Source: Stomorhina lunata (Eukaryota > Arthropoda > Insecta > Diptera > Rhiniidae). From it: 64,000 nt of DNA. Positions within the stretch are counted from its first letter, which is position 1, and each line of letters begins with the position of its first letter. Position numbers and translations under genes: made by a program. The notes below the pieces were generated by a model. The model saw only the letters and a program-made list of their open reading frames with translations, made no database searches and was not told the origin of the DNA. Shown here piece by piece: positions 48,160-61,989 of this stretch. The stretch is from contig OW121740.1 in the NCBI GenBank assembly GCA_933228675.1, forward strand, positions 158,463,486-158,527,485. Direction: 5' to 3'.

Positions 48160-50550
48160 TTATAGGAAATCTTACAAAAAATTCTTATTTTTATATACTA
48201 TTTTTCAAAAAATAGTATTATTTTTATACGAAATTTTTCAAAAAATTTCTTATTTTATAGGAAATTTTTCAAAAATTTCTTGTTTTATAGGAAATTTTTC
48301 AAAATCTTCTTGTTTTGTAGGAAATTTTTCAAAAACTTCTTGTTTTGTAGGAAATTTTTCAAAATCTTCTTGTTTTGTAGGAAATTTTTCAAAAATTTCT
48401 TATTTCTATAGGAAACTTTTTCAAAAAATTCTTATTTTTATAGGATTTTTTTTTCAAAAATTTCTTATTTTTATAGGATTTTTTTCAAAATTTCCTTTTT
48501 TGTATGAGAAATTTTTCAAAAATTTCTTATTTTTATGAGAAATTTTTCAAAAATTTCTTATTTTTATAGCAATTTTTTCAAAAATGTCTTATTTTTATAG
48601 CAAGTTTTTCAAAAATTTCTTATTTTTATAAGAAATTTTTCAAAAATTTCTTATTTTTTAGGAAATTTTTTAAAAATTTATTTTTTTTTTTATAGAAAAT
48701 TTTTCAAAATTTTCTTTTTTTTATAGGTAATTTTTCAAAATTTTCTTATTATTATAGGCATTTTTTCAAAATTTTCTTATTTTTATAGGAAATTTTTCAA
48801 AAATGTATTATTTTTATAGAAAATCTTCAAAAATTTATTATTTTTATAAAATAATTTCAAAAATTTCTTATTTTTATAGAAAATTTTTCAAAAATTTCTA
48901 ATTTTTATTAAAAATTTCTAATTTTTATTGAAAATTTCTAATTTTTATAGAAAATTTTTCAAAATATATTATTTTTATAAAATATTTTTCAAAAAATTTC
49001 ATATTTTTATAAAAAAATTTTCGAAAATTTCTTATTTTTATAGGAAATTTTTCAAAAATTTCTTATTTTTATAGGAAATTTCTCAAAAATTTCTTATTTT
49101 TATAGGAAATTTTTCAAATATTTCTTATTTTTATAGTAAATTTTTCAAAAATTTCTTATTTTTATAGGAAATTTTTGAAAAAATTCTTATTTTTATAGGA
49201 AATTTTTGAAAAATATCTTATTTTTATAGGAAATTTTTCAAAAATTACTTATTTTTATAGGAAATGTTTTCAAAAATTTCTTATTTTTAGAGGAAACTTA
49301 TAAAAAATTTCTTATTTTTATAGGAAATTTTTCAAAAATTTCTTATTTTTATAGGAAATTTTTCAAAAATTTCTTATTTTTATAGGAAATTTTTCAAAAA
49401 TTTCTTATTTTTATAGGAAATTTTTCAAAAATTTCTTATTTTTATAGGAAATTTTTCAAAAATTTCTTATTTTTATAGGAAACTTATAAAAAAAATTTTA
49501 TTTTTATAGAAATTTTTCAAAAATTTGTTATTTTTATAGAAATTTTTCAAAAATTTCTTATTTTTATAGGAAACTTATAAAAAATTTCTTATTTTTATAG
49601 GAAATTTTTCAAAAATTTCTTATTTTTATAGGAAATTTTTCAAAAATTTCTTATTTTTATAGGAAACTTATAGAAAATTTCTTATTTTTATAGAAATTTT
49701 TCAAAAATTTGTTATTTTTATAGAAATTTTTCAAAAATTTCTTATTTTTATAGGAAATTTTTCAAAAATTTCTTATATTTTTTATGAAATTTTTCAAAAA
49801 TTTCTTATCTTTATAGTAAATTTTTCAAAAATTTCTTATTTTATACGAAATTTTTCAAAAATTTCTTATTTTTTTAGGAAATTTTTCAAAAATTTCTTAT
49901 TTTTTTGGGAAATTTTTCAAAAATTTCTTATTTTTTTAGAAAATTTTTCAACAATTTCTTATTTTTATAAGAAATTTTCCAAAAAAATTTTATTTTGATA
50001 CTAAATTTTTCAAAAATTTCTTATTTTTTTAGGAAATTTTTCAAAAATTTATTATTTTTATAGGCAATTTTTCCAAAATTTCTTATTTTTATAGGAAATT
50101 TTTCAAAAATTGCTTAATTTTATAGGAAATTTTTCAAAAATTTCTTATTTTTATAGAAAATTTTTCAAAAATTTCTTATTTTATACGAAATTTTTCAAAA
50201 ATTTCTTATTTTTATATGAAATTTTACAAAAATTTCTTATTTGTATAGGAATTTTTTCAAAAATTTCTTATTTTTATAGGAAATTTTTCAAAATTTTCTA
50301 ATTTTTATAGGAAATTTTTCAAAAATTTCTTATTTTTATAGGAAATTTTTTTAAAAATTTCTTATTTTTATAGGAAATTTTTCAAAAATGTCATACTTTT
50401 ATTGGAAATTAAAATTTTTTTTTTTAGGAAATTTTTGAAATTTTATTGTTTTTATAAAAAATTTTTACAAAATTCATTTTTTTTAATTTTTCAAAAATTT
50501 CTCATTTTTATAGGATATTTTTTAAAATTTTCTTATTTTTATAGGAAAAT
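48160..50550 (-). repeat. 31-bp satellite, inverted block
   Basis: Units GGAAATTTTTCAAAAATTTC plus TTATTTTTATA are the exact reverse complement of the 45.8-47.3 kb unit. About 75 copies are present, most homogeneous around 49,300-49,750. Several units carry a GGAAACTTATAAAAAATTTC variant that recurs at 49,293, 49,479, 49,568 and 49,670. Confidence 0.95.
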
Positions 50551-52199
50551 ATTGTCCTCCCTAATGAACATACATTCATATGTATTTATGTCCTGATGCA
50601 CAAGAAACTCTTTCCCTTTCTACATGGTAATATTTTTGTGTAAACTATAAATTCTCCTGGTTATTTAGTTTATGTTTTCACAAACACACCTTCATTCATA
50701 CTTACTTTTCATACAACAACACATTTCCACAATTACATTCATGGTTTATTTACTTGCTCGAATCGAAGAAACCTCCAACATGAAGAACTTTAAGCTGCAA
50801 AAGGAAATCATTTGTTAGAAAAATATACACTACAAACGTAAATATCTATCTATTCATATAACACAGAGACTTATTTACCGAAGTGAAAAACCAACATTAC
50901 CAATACAAAGTAGATACATAAGCTAACAACATATGTATGTAAAAAGCTCACACGTATGTATGTAAGTAGCAAAGGATGGTGTATTTGTATGGGTGTCATA
51001 GACAACTGAAAGTAAATATTCCGACACAAAATATTGTTGCATGCAATTTAAATAAATATGTGTCTCATTTTATGTGTGTTTGTGTGTGTAGGTATAAAGG
51101 TAAAATAACTAACAAGATGCAATAAAGCGACAAGAAAGGATAAATATAAAATTAGGGTAGTGCAGAATATAATTTCGGTGGCTGAATTGGGGTATATACT
51201 AATATTTTAATACATGTCAGACTAATATTTTCTATTATATTTCTCTATTTTTCGAACATGCGCTAAATTGGTTACTTTAGTAGCTTTTGTCAATAAAATT
51301 TCTTTCAAAAAATTGCCACTATTCTACTAATTATGTACATATAAATATTTCTGCACTTTCATTTTGGTAACCAGATGTTGGCCGATACACGACTTATGCA
51401 GTTGATGAAAATCTTGTTAGTAGCTTGTGGCCAGATAAGAAAAGAGTTAATATTATACATTTTTTTAAGTTTCGAAACTCTTTACTATAAAAGATTATCA
51501 AGACAATATAATACATCTCTCCCTTTGTGTTGCTTAAATATACAAACATTTACATTTCGAACCAACATTGGCTTAAATCAAGTAACATTTTAATACTTAT
51601 TTGTTATTTATTTATGTATATCGAAAAATCGTAAACTGTAACCTAATTCAAACACTCACTTGCTACTTGTGTGTCTGCTTTTAATTTGACTCAGACATAC
51701 TTCCTTATTTCCTCTTTTAATCCTGCTGCTACTCTATATTTTTGTCTTTGGGGTGGATGGTGTCGCCACATTAATATATAAAAACTGTCAACAACAATTG
51801 TTGCTGTTGCCTGCATATCCTTACTTCTGTCTAGCTTAAACTTTCTTTTATACTTGTGTTAGTGTACAAATTCTATGATATATCCTTGCATTTCAAAACT
51901 CTCAGTTTAACTGTCTTTAACAGTTGCCGCTGTCATCAGTTTCCACCTGGAAACTTTTTTGAGGAACTTAAAAAAAATTGGAAATTAAATTTGGAGACAG
52001 GTTGACAAAAAAATTATAGTATAGAAATTCTTTCCTGAGATCCTTATTTTTTATAAGAATATGTCGTTAGGTCCTTCTGATTTTCAATTAAATTTTGCTT
52101 TGATTTTCTATAAAAAATATGTCATGATATTTGTCTGAATAGAAGATCTGTTGTCAACTAAGTCTGACTGGGATTCTCTATAGAAAATGTTTAAGCTAG
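50551..52199. other. Unique-looking AT-rich spacer
   Basis: ATG/TG simple repeats (50935-50970, 51060-51095) are present. No gene is supported; the frame at 51375-51593 shows no family features. Confidence 0.5.
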
Positions 52200-55100
52200 A
52201 ATTTTCTATAGAAAATCTCACGTCAAAATTAAAAAAAAAAATTGTATAGACAATTTTTCGTTACAAAAATTTTATAGAAAGTTTTTATGATCAGAATTTT
52301 ATATAATATTTTCGTTTTTTTAATTATATAGAAAATTTTTCGTTATCAAAAATTTTATAGAAAATTTTCGTTATCAAAAATTTTTGTTAGAACTTTATAA
52401 AAAATTTTTCGTTACCAAAATTTTGTAAAAAATTTTTCGTTATCAAAAATTTTATAGAAAATTTTTCGTTATCAAAATATCGTTTTCAAAAATTTAAAAA
52501 AAAATTTTCGTTATCAAAAATTTTAAAGAAAATTTTTCGTTATCAAAAATTTTAAAGAAAATTTTTCTTTGTCAAAATTTTATAGAAAATTTTTCGTTAT
52601 CAAAAATTTTTTGTTAAATTTTTTTAGGAAATATTCGTTACCAAAATTTAATAGAAAATTTTTCGTTATTAAAATTTCCAGAAAATTTTTGTAATCAAAA
52701 TTTTTACTTATATGTATAATTTTTTTTAAATATTTTCGTTATAAAAAATTTGAAAGAAAATTTTTCGTTTCCAAAATTTTATCAAAAAATGTTCGTTACC
52801 AAAATTTTATGAAAATTTTTTAGAAATTTTTTCGTTATAAAAATTTTATAGACAAATTTTCTTTATACAAAATTTTATAGACAAATATTCGTTATAAAAA
52901 ATTTTATAGAAAATAATTCGTCACAAATTTTGTAATTTTTACTATTAAAAGTTTTTTGAAAATTGTTCGTAATCAACATTTTTTGTTTTAAAAAGTTTTT
53001 TCTAAAATTTTTCGTTACAAAATTTATAGATCAAAAATTTTTTAGAAAATTTTTCGTTATCAAAAATTTTATAGAAAATTGTTTGTTATCAAAAATTTTA
53101 TACAAAATTTTTCGTTATTAAAAAATTTATAGAGAATTTTTCGTTATCAAAAATTTATAGAGAATTTTTTCTTATAGAAAATTTTTCGTTGTAAAAAATT
53201 TTTCGCCATCAAAATTTTATAAAGAGCATTTCGTTATCAAAATTTTATAAAAAAAACTTTTCGTTTTTGAAACTTTTATAGAAAATTTTTCGCGATTAAA
53301 AATTTTATAGAAAATGTTTCATTGTCAAAATTTTATAGAAAATTTTTCATTGTCAAAATTTTATAGAAAATTTTTCATTGTCAAAATTTTATAGAAAATT
53401 TTTCATTGTCAAAATTTTATAGAAAATTTTTGGTTATAGAAAATTTTTTGTTGTCAAAATTTTCTACAAAAGTTTTTCGTTACAAAAAATTTTATAGAAA
53501 TTCTTTCGTTGTGAAAATTTTATAGAAATTTTTTCCGTATCAAAATTTTTTCGTTTTCAACAATTTTATGCAAAATTTTTATTATCAAAATTTTTTGTTA
53601 TACAAATTTTTTTAAAAAAATTTTCATTATTAAAAATTTTGTTAGAAAATTTTTAGTTATTAAAAATTTTTTTAGAAAATTTTTCGTTATCAAATTTTTT
53701 CTTAGAAAATTTTTCGTTATCAATTTTTTTTTTAGAAAATTTTTCGTTATCAAAATTTTATAGAAATTTTTTGGTTTCAAAATTTTATCGAAAATTTTTT
53801 ATTGTCAAAAATTTTATAGAAATTTTTCGTTTTAAAAATTTTATCGAAAATTTTTTATTGTCAAAATTTCATAGATAATTTTTCATTATCAAAACTTAAT
53901 TTTTTGTTAGCACAATTTTTGGAAATTTGATCGTTATCAAAAATTTGAAAAAAAAATTATTTACTAAAATTTTCTAGTTTTCTTTCTTTACTAAAATTTT
54001 CTAGTTTTCTTTGTCAAAAGTTTATAAAAAAAAATTCAATTTGAAAATTTTATAGAAAATGTTTCGTTTTCAAAATTTTATTGAAATTTTTCCGTTTTCA
54101 AAATTTTATGGAAAATTTTAAACAATTTTTTCGTTATTAAATTTTATAGACAAATTTTCGTTACGAAAATTTAAAAAAAAACATTTTATACAAAATTTTA
54201 TAGAAAATTTTTCGTTATCAAAATTAACAAATTTTTTTAAAAAATTTTTCGTTATCAAAAATTTTGTAGAAAATTTTCGTTATCAAAAATTTTATAGAAA
54301 ACTTTTCGTTATCAAAAATTTTTTAGAAAATGTTCGTTATCAAAAATTTTGTAGAAAATTTTTCGTTACCAAAATTTTATAGAAATTTTGTTTTTAGAAA
54401 ATTTTTTCATTTTCTAACATTGTTCGTAAAGAAAATTTTTCGTTATCAGAATTTTATAGAAATTTTTTCGTTACCAAAATTTTATAGAAAATTTTTCATT
54501 ACGAAAATTTTATATAAATTTTTTCGTGATCAAAATTTTATAGAAAATTTTCGTTATCAAAATTTTATACACAAATTTTTGTTATCAAAATTTTATAGAA
54601 AATTTTTCGTCATAAAAAATTTTTCTAGAAAATTTTTCGTCATAAAAAAGTTTTCTAGAAAATTTTTCGTCATAAAAAATTTAATGGAAAATTTTTCGTC
54701 ATAAAAAATTTTGTAGAAAATTTTTCGTCATAAAAAATTTTTCTAGAAAATTTTACGTCATAAAAAATTTTATGGAAAATTTTTCGTCATAAAAAATTTT
54801 ATAGAAAATTTTTCGTCATAAAAAATTTTATAGAAAATTTTTCGTCATAAAAAATTTTATAGAAAATTTTTCGTCATAAAAAATTTTATAGAAAATTTTT
54901 CGTCATAAAAAATTTTATAGAAAATTTTTCGTCATAAAAAATTTTATAGAAAATTTTTTGTCATAAAAAATTTTATAGAAAACTTTATAGAAAATTTTTC
55001 GTCATAAAAAATTTTATAGAAAACTTTTCGTCATAAAAAATTTCATAGAAAATTTTTCGTAATCAAAATGTTATAGAAAAAATGTTCGGTATAAAATTTT
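52200..55100 (+). repeat. 28/29-bp satellite (TTTTTCGTTATCAAAA and TTTTTCGTCATAAAAA types)
   Basis: From 52.2 to about 54.6 kb the spacer between the dyad arms is CGTTATC and units are strongly degenerate. From about 54.6 to 55.06 kb it changes to CGTCAT, the period becomes 29, and units are nearly identical (about 15 copies). TTTTATAGAAAATTTTT is shared by both parts. Confidence 0.92.
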
Positions 55101-56729
55101 ATGGCGTTCTGTCTCGCCTTGTCATTTGGTGATCAAATACTTTATAAAATCTCCTGCCTGGTCTGGGTGATCATTTTCTTGAAAAAATATCTGTGATTTT
55201 TATATAAGACCTCTGAGTTGGTATCCTGGCGATTATTTGCTATAACATACCTTTCGTCCTACTATCCAAAATTGATCGCTAAAAAAATGGCTTTGACGAG
55301 AGTCGTGTACCTTTATGAACACCCTGTATTTTGAAATTCGTATAAAATATTCATCTCTTATCCTCCACAAACGCATTCCGATTGCATCAGAAGCAACAGC
55401 ATGGCAAACAAAACTTATTCATAAATTCATGTTTGTTTGCATTTACAAACAGGAAAATAGCTTCAGGATATTTTAAATAACGCAAATGATTATCATTTGT
55501 TGTAATCATAGTTCTCGTTATTGTCACACTCATCCGTTTCTCGGGTCTGCTCTGAACTATTGCTCCGGTTCACTACAGATTAACTACTTCGTTGCCCCGG
55601 TTGTTTGTTAGTTGTTGGTTAGATTGGGTTGCTGGGATGGATGGATGTGTGGTATCATACCATTAAGTCATACAAAGAATGCATTTAATAGAGGAGATGA
55701 ATGTTGTATGTATGTATGTTGCTTTCATCTAGATAATATTGGTGTGGTTTATTTAGTTAACTTGGCTGGTTGAATACAAAGTTTGGCTTATTTGTGCCGA
55801 AAGGACATTTTGAGTATTTGGATTCATTTGTTTGTGTGTTTGTTGTGTTACTTATGTGTATGCGACATAAATAATTAGTAATAATGACACTGCTCTTCTC
55901 TGTATCCGGTAAAAGGAATATTTGTTGTATATTCACAAACAAATGACTCTTCCTTTAACTGGCTTTTATTTACTTATACTTACAGGTCCTTAATGGCTAC
56001 AAAGTTAAACTAAACAAAACCATGTTTGTTCATGTTTGTTGTTGGTGCTGTGGTTCAGGTGATTCTGTACAATTGACATGGGTCATTCGTAGCAGGTGAT
56101 TGTTAGGTTTGGTTGCCTTAATATTGTAATAAACCAACAACATATTTATTTGATTGAATTTTAATTTAATTTCATTTGAATAAATGTTTTGTGGCCATAA
56201 ATTTTCTATGTTCTGAAAACTCAACATATGAATGATAAATTATCCCTATTAGTTTATTACAATACAATTTATTCATCAGGAACTAACAATGTCTGGTTAA
56301 CTTGAACATTTCTCTCTTTGGTCACATGATAAATTTAAATTCTATTAACTTCAATTGTTGGAAATTTACGTTTTTGGTCTTTTCTATTTGGGGAGTGAAT
56401 TTTGTTGTATTTAGTTAATTTGATCTAAATGGTCAATTTAATCAGGCAAATTTTAAGGCTAAAGGTGAAATAATAAATGACTAGAGACCAGAGATAATTT
56501 TGAAATTCGTAGCAATAACCGGAAATAATTAGTTTAATGTTGGTAATTATAAATGTTTTAATTTTAAGTTTAATGTTATAGTTTAAATAAAGTAGAAAAT
56601 GAATAGGCTTTAGAAAATAACTATAATTAGATATCACACAATATAAATTAGAAAATTTAGAATTTGCGTTAGAAATGATTGCACAGTGAGTGGTTGAGTA
56701 CAAAATGTTTAAAATGTAACTATGGTCGT
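55101..56729. other. Unique-looking spacer
   Basis: A stretch of mixed composition at 55,090-55,330 ends in TTTATGAACACCCTGTATTT, which may be an old transposon end. GGATGGATGGATG lies near 55,635. No gene is supported. Confidence 0.45.
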
Positions 56730-59440
56730 TGACTATATGGAAATTTTTTCGTTATAAAAATGTATTACGAAAATTTTCATTTCCAAAATTTAATAGAAAA
56801 TTTTTCATTACAGAAATTTTATAAAAAATTTGCTAATATATAAAGAAAAAAAGAAAGTTTTCTAATATAAAAATTTTGTAGAAAATTTTTCGTTACAAAA
56901 ATTTTATACAAATTTTTTTTTAGAAAATTTAAAAAAAAAAACTTTTAGTTATTCAAATTTTATAGAAAATTTTTGGTTATTTAAATTTTCTAGCAAATCT
57001 TTGGTATTAAAATTGTATAGAAAATTTTTTGTTTCCAAATTTTCTAGAAAAATTTCCGTTATAAAAATTTTAAGGCAAATTTTTCGTTGCAAAATTTTTA
57101 TAGGAAATTTTTCGTTACAAAAGTTTTATAGAAAATTTTTCGTTACACAAATTTTTTAAGAAATTTCTCATAATTAAAATTTTATAGAAAAATTTTTCAT
57201 TATAAAATTTTTATAGAGATTCTTTAGTTATAAAATTTTTTTTAGAACATTTTTCGTTATAAAACTTTTATAAAAAATTGTTCGTTAATAAAATTAAAAA
57301 AAAATGTTCGTTATAAAAATGTTATAGAAAATTTTTTATTAAATATTAATGAACATTTATCGTTTTCAAAATTTTATGTAAAATTGTTTGTTATAAAAAT
57401 TTTATAGAAAATTTTTAGTTAAAAAAATTTTATAGAAAATTGTTCATTATTAAAACTTTATAGAAAATTTTTGTTGTAAAATTTGTATAGAAAATTGTTG
57501 GTTATTAAAATTTTATACAAAATTTTCCGTTTTCAAAATTTTATAGAAAATTTTTCGTTGTAAAATTTTTATAAACAATTTTTCGTTTTTAAAATTTTAT
57601 AGAAAAAATTTAGTTATCAAAATTTTAAAGAAAATTTTTCGTTATCAAAATTTTAAAGCAAATTTTTCGTTTTCAAATTTTAATAAAGAATGTTTCATTC
57701 TCAAAATTTTTTAAGAATTTTTCTTTAATAAAATTTTATAGATCATTTTTCGTCATAAAAATTTTATAGAAAATTTTTCATCATAAAAATTTTTTAGAAA
57801 ATTTTTCATCATAAATTTTTTTTAGAAAATTTCTTATCATGAGAATTTTATAGAAAAATTTTCATTATAAAAAAATTCTATAGACAATTTTTCATTATAA
57901 AAAATTTTATTGAAAGTTTTTCATACAAAAAATTTTATAGAAAATTTGTCGTTATAAAAATTTTGTTTATCATAAAATTTTTTTAGAAAATTTTTCATCA
58001 TAAAAATTTTTTAGAAAGTTTTTCATCATAAAAATTTTACAGAAAATTTTTCATCATAAAAATTTTATAGAAAATTTTTCATCATAAAAATTTTATAGAA
58101 AATTTTTCATCATAAAAATTTTATAGAAAATTTTTCATCATAAAAATTTTATAGATAATTGTTCATCATAAAAATTTTATAGAAAATTTTTCATCATAAA
58201 AATTTTATAGAAAATTTTTTATCACAAAAATTTTATGGAAAATTTTTCATCATAAAAATTTTATAAAAAATTTTTTTATCATAAAAATTGTATAGAAAAT
58301 TTTTTATGATAAAAATGTTATAGAAAATTGTTCATCATAAAAATTTAATAGAAAATTGTTTATCATAAAAATTTTATAGAAAATTTTTCATCATAAAAAT
58401 TTTATAGAAAATTTTTCATCATAAAAATTTTACAGAAAATTTTTCATCATAAAAATTTTACAGAAAATTGTTCATCATAAAAATTTTATAGAAAATTTTT
58501 CATCATAAAAATTTTATAGAAAATTTTTCATCATAAAAATTTTATAGAAATTTTTTTCATCATAAAAATTGTAGAAAAATTTTATAGACAATTTTTCATT
58601 ATAAAAAATTTATAAAAAATCTTTTTTTATAAAAAAAATTTATAGAAATTTTTTCATTATAAAAATCTTATAGAAAATTTGTAATTACAAAAAAATTAAT
58701 AAAAAGTTTTATACAAAATTTTTCATTATAAAAAATATTTCTTTAAAAAATTTTATAGAAAATTTATCATTATAAAAAATGTTATAGACAATTTTTCACT
58801 ATAAAAAATTTTATAGAAAATTTTTTTATTATAAAAAAAATTTGTCATTATAAAAATTTTATGACAATTTTTTATTATAAAAATTTAATGGGAATTTTTT
58901 ATGATAAAAATCTTTACAAACAATTTTATAGAAAATTTTTCTTTACAAAAAATTTTATAGAAAATTTTTCTTTACAAAAATTTTTCTTTTAAAAAAATTT
59001 ATAGAAAAATTTTTATTATAAAAAATTTTATAGAACATTTTTCATTATAAAAAATTTTATTCAAAATTTTTCATTTTAAGAAATTTTATAATTATATAAA
59101 AATTTTTATAGAAAATCTTTTTTTACAAAAATTTTCATAGAAAATTTTTCTTTACAAAAAATTTTATACAAAATTTTTCTTTACAAATTTTTTTTTTTTT
59201 TAATTTATAGAAAAATTTTCATTATAAAAAATTTTATAGAATATTTTTCATTTATAGAAAATTTTATTGAAAATTTTTCATTTTAAAAAATTTTATAATT
59301 TTATAAAAATTTTTTGTCATAAAAATTGTGTTGAAAATTTTTCGTTGCATAAATTTGATAGTAAATATTTCGTTGTAAAAAATTTAACAAAAAAATGTAT
59401 ATAAAAATTTTCTTACAAATATAAAAAAATTTTCGATATG
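56730..59440 (+). repeat. 28-bp satellite (TTTTTCATCATAAAAA type)
   Basis: The left third uses CGTTAT-type spacers and is degenerate. From about 57.7 to 58.55 kb the spacer is CATCAT with highly similar units of TTTCATCATAAAAATTTTAT plus AGAAAATT. The right third is degenerate with CATTAT or CTTTAC spacers. Confidence 0.92.
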
Positions 59441-61989
59441 AAATTTTGAGCAAATAAATTTTACCGTTTAAGTTTTCCAGAAAAATCGTGATTACTAACT
59501 ATACGCATGAAAGTTATACTCCATAAGGACCACAAGTAATTCAAATATGTATATGAGAAAGATATAGTTCTTTAAAGTTTAAACATTGCAATGACCTAGA
59601 AAATGATTTTATTACATAGGAACCGTTTAAAGCTACTCCTTTTTACATAAAACGGATCATGTGATTTTAAAAATTTGTGCTAGATAATTTAAACATAAAG
59701 AAATTGATTGCTTTCAATTCACCTAAAAGTATGCAACACTAATTTTTCCTGATTTCGATACTATCGAATGGAGCTATTTGAAACTGGGGCCAAATCGTCG
59801 CATTTAATATCGATCGAAATGTAAAATATTTCAGAAACATTTGTGTAGCATAATTTGAGGATAATTTAAATAATATATATAACATATAAGGTTCAATACA
59901 TTGTTACCTATTTGTCAAAAGTTCCCTTGTAAAAGAATTAAATTTAAACAAAATATTTCGAAAAAAAATCAAAACATCAAATTTTATTAAACTTTTTGAA
60001 AAATAAATTATTTTGGAAATCCCTAAGGTATGTTACACAATATTAGCTTGAAAGCTTCAATATCGAATGAGTTGTTTTAGTTCCTGGTTTGAATAGACAA
60101 CTTCATCACAATTATGAATATCTCTTTGTCCTTCTAAAAATTAAGCCTTATTTTTTACCTACCCACAAAATGCATTACCCTGCAATTATCAGCAATAAAA
60201 AAATATTCCTAAAAAAACAAATGCCTTCCAATATTTTTAAAATAATCCGATTTAACCCAGCTTCCAAGAAAAACAAAATTTTTCGTGACAAGAATAATAA
60301 AATATTAGAGATAAGAAAATATTATACATTTGTACTAAATAAATAGCCAAAAGTTTGTTAAATTTATAACATTTTGTCTCGACAAAACAACAATTATGCG
60401 TTGCAAAAAAAAAATATTATAAAGGAAAAAACCCACAAAATTGCAAACATTTTTATAAAATAATTTAGCTACTAGTGGAAATAAAATCTAATATAAACAT
60501 GTATTAAAAAATCCTTAAACCACACATACACAAACTCCTGCATATCCTTAACAACGAAACACAGCCAACAAATAAAATCATATTAGAATGGAAAAATTGG
60601 GGAGAAAAAAAGGGAAAAAACAAACAAACAATCAAACCAAAAAGCCATCAACTAACAAGTGAAAACCAAGAAAAGAATAACATAACAAAATGTTAACAAA
60701 ACTCAACAAAAGTGTTTTTTTTTTGTTTTGGTAAGCAAATACAGTCGAATTTCAATTAACTGGTTTGAGTTTGGCCAAAATAAAATATACAAATTCAAGT
60801 GTTTTTCTTTAATTTTGGTTGGGAAAAGATTTTGTATAAAAAATACATGAATATAGTCACATATAAACACATACATATAAACATATGTTTACAAATATAC
60901 TTCTAAAATAACCTCTTACCATAAAACAAACATTTTTCTCACACACACATACAAAGAAACAGAAAAAAAAAATTGCAAAAAAAAGTTTTGTAATTTTCCC
61001 AAAGAAAATCCCAACAAAATAAACAAATTCCGCGGGCGTATGAAATACATTATTTATGTTTTATTTCATTTGTTTGAACTTTTTTTTCTACTTTTCTTTT
61101 TGGTTTTTGTATTTTGTTTTTAAAATCAAAATTTTGTGCGTGTATCTGTTTTTGGTGAAAAATCACATACAAGAATTTATGTATGTGTGATAGAAGAACC
61201 CAGCAAAATTTTAGAAATGTTATAATGGTAAAAAAATATTGCTTAGGCTTATAGACATTATTGATAGCTGACAGTCAGAAACCCCCTATCCTTTTCGGCT
61301 GTCTCTGCAAGTAGTTTATATGGGAGCTTTGGTCAAATGCCAGCCGACTTTGTCCAACTTCTATACCAAACATTTCGAAAACTTTACTTTTGAAGGTCGC
61401 TAAAAATTATTTCACAAAAATAACAGACTTCTCGCCAAAACATTGATTTTTTTTCCAAGAAATCGACTTTTCGACAGTAAAAATTTCTGAGACGTTAAAA
61501 TCATTTTTGAAAATTCTTAGCAAAACTATTTCCTGGGATATCCGTTTGATGTAAAATTTATTAACAATGTTTAAATGTATTTTTGTGTGAACAGTATAAA
61601 GGAGTATTAAACTGATTTTATTGCTCCTAACTCTCACCCATTTGGCAGAAAAATAATAAGTTTAAATTTATTTCTGCGTATGTTTGCGTTTTTTGTATGT
61701 CAAGGTATTTGTATTGAATTTATAAAATTCTGTTAGTACTTTTTCATGTTTTAGTTGGTTGTATTTCATTTTATTTTTTTAATCTAACAAGATTTTTAAA
61801 AGGTTTATTTATAACAAAGAAATAAATAAAAGAGCAGTTAAATACCCAGGTACACGTATTCCCAGTGACTTTAAAATATGATTTTCAGGCATTTCTAGAA
61901 GAAAACTAAGAAATTTACACAAAATCAGATTTAAATTAAAGAAAAATGATAAACACAGAAAGAAATCATTTAAAGATAGTCCATTCAAT
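59441..61989. other. Unique-looking AT-rich DNA with a dispersed repeat copy
   Basis: The stretch contains the second 198-bp TIR element copy, A-rich sequence (60,530-60,720) and a TATATGGGAGCTTTGGTCAA stretch at 61317 that resembles parts of fly interspersed repeats. No gene is supported. Confidence 0.5.
59842..60039. mobile_element. 198-bp TIR element, copy 2
   Basis: The ends TGTGTAGCATAATTTGAGGA and CCCTAAGGTATGTTACACA match copy 1 at 27720-27917 in order and length, with a diverged interior. Upstream flanking similarity also persists (GAAATGTAAAATATTTCAG). Confidence 0.65.

Noticed and set aside
55300..55335. TTTATGAACACCCTGTATTT as a mariner-type terminus
   Set aside because: Only one possible end is seen; no partner inverted repeat could be located nearby.
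60089..60346. 85-codon Lys/Ile-rich frame
   Set aside because: Composition is that expected from AT-rich noncoding DNA; no domain or homologue is recognised.
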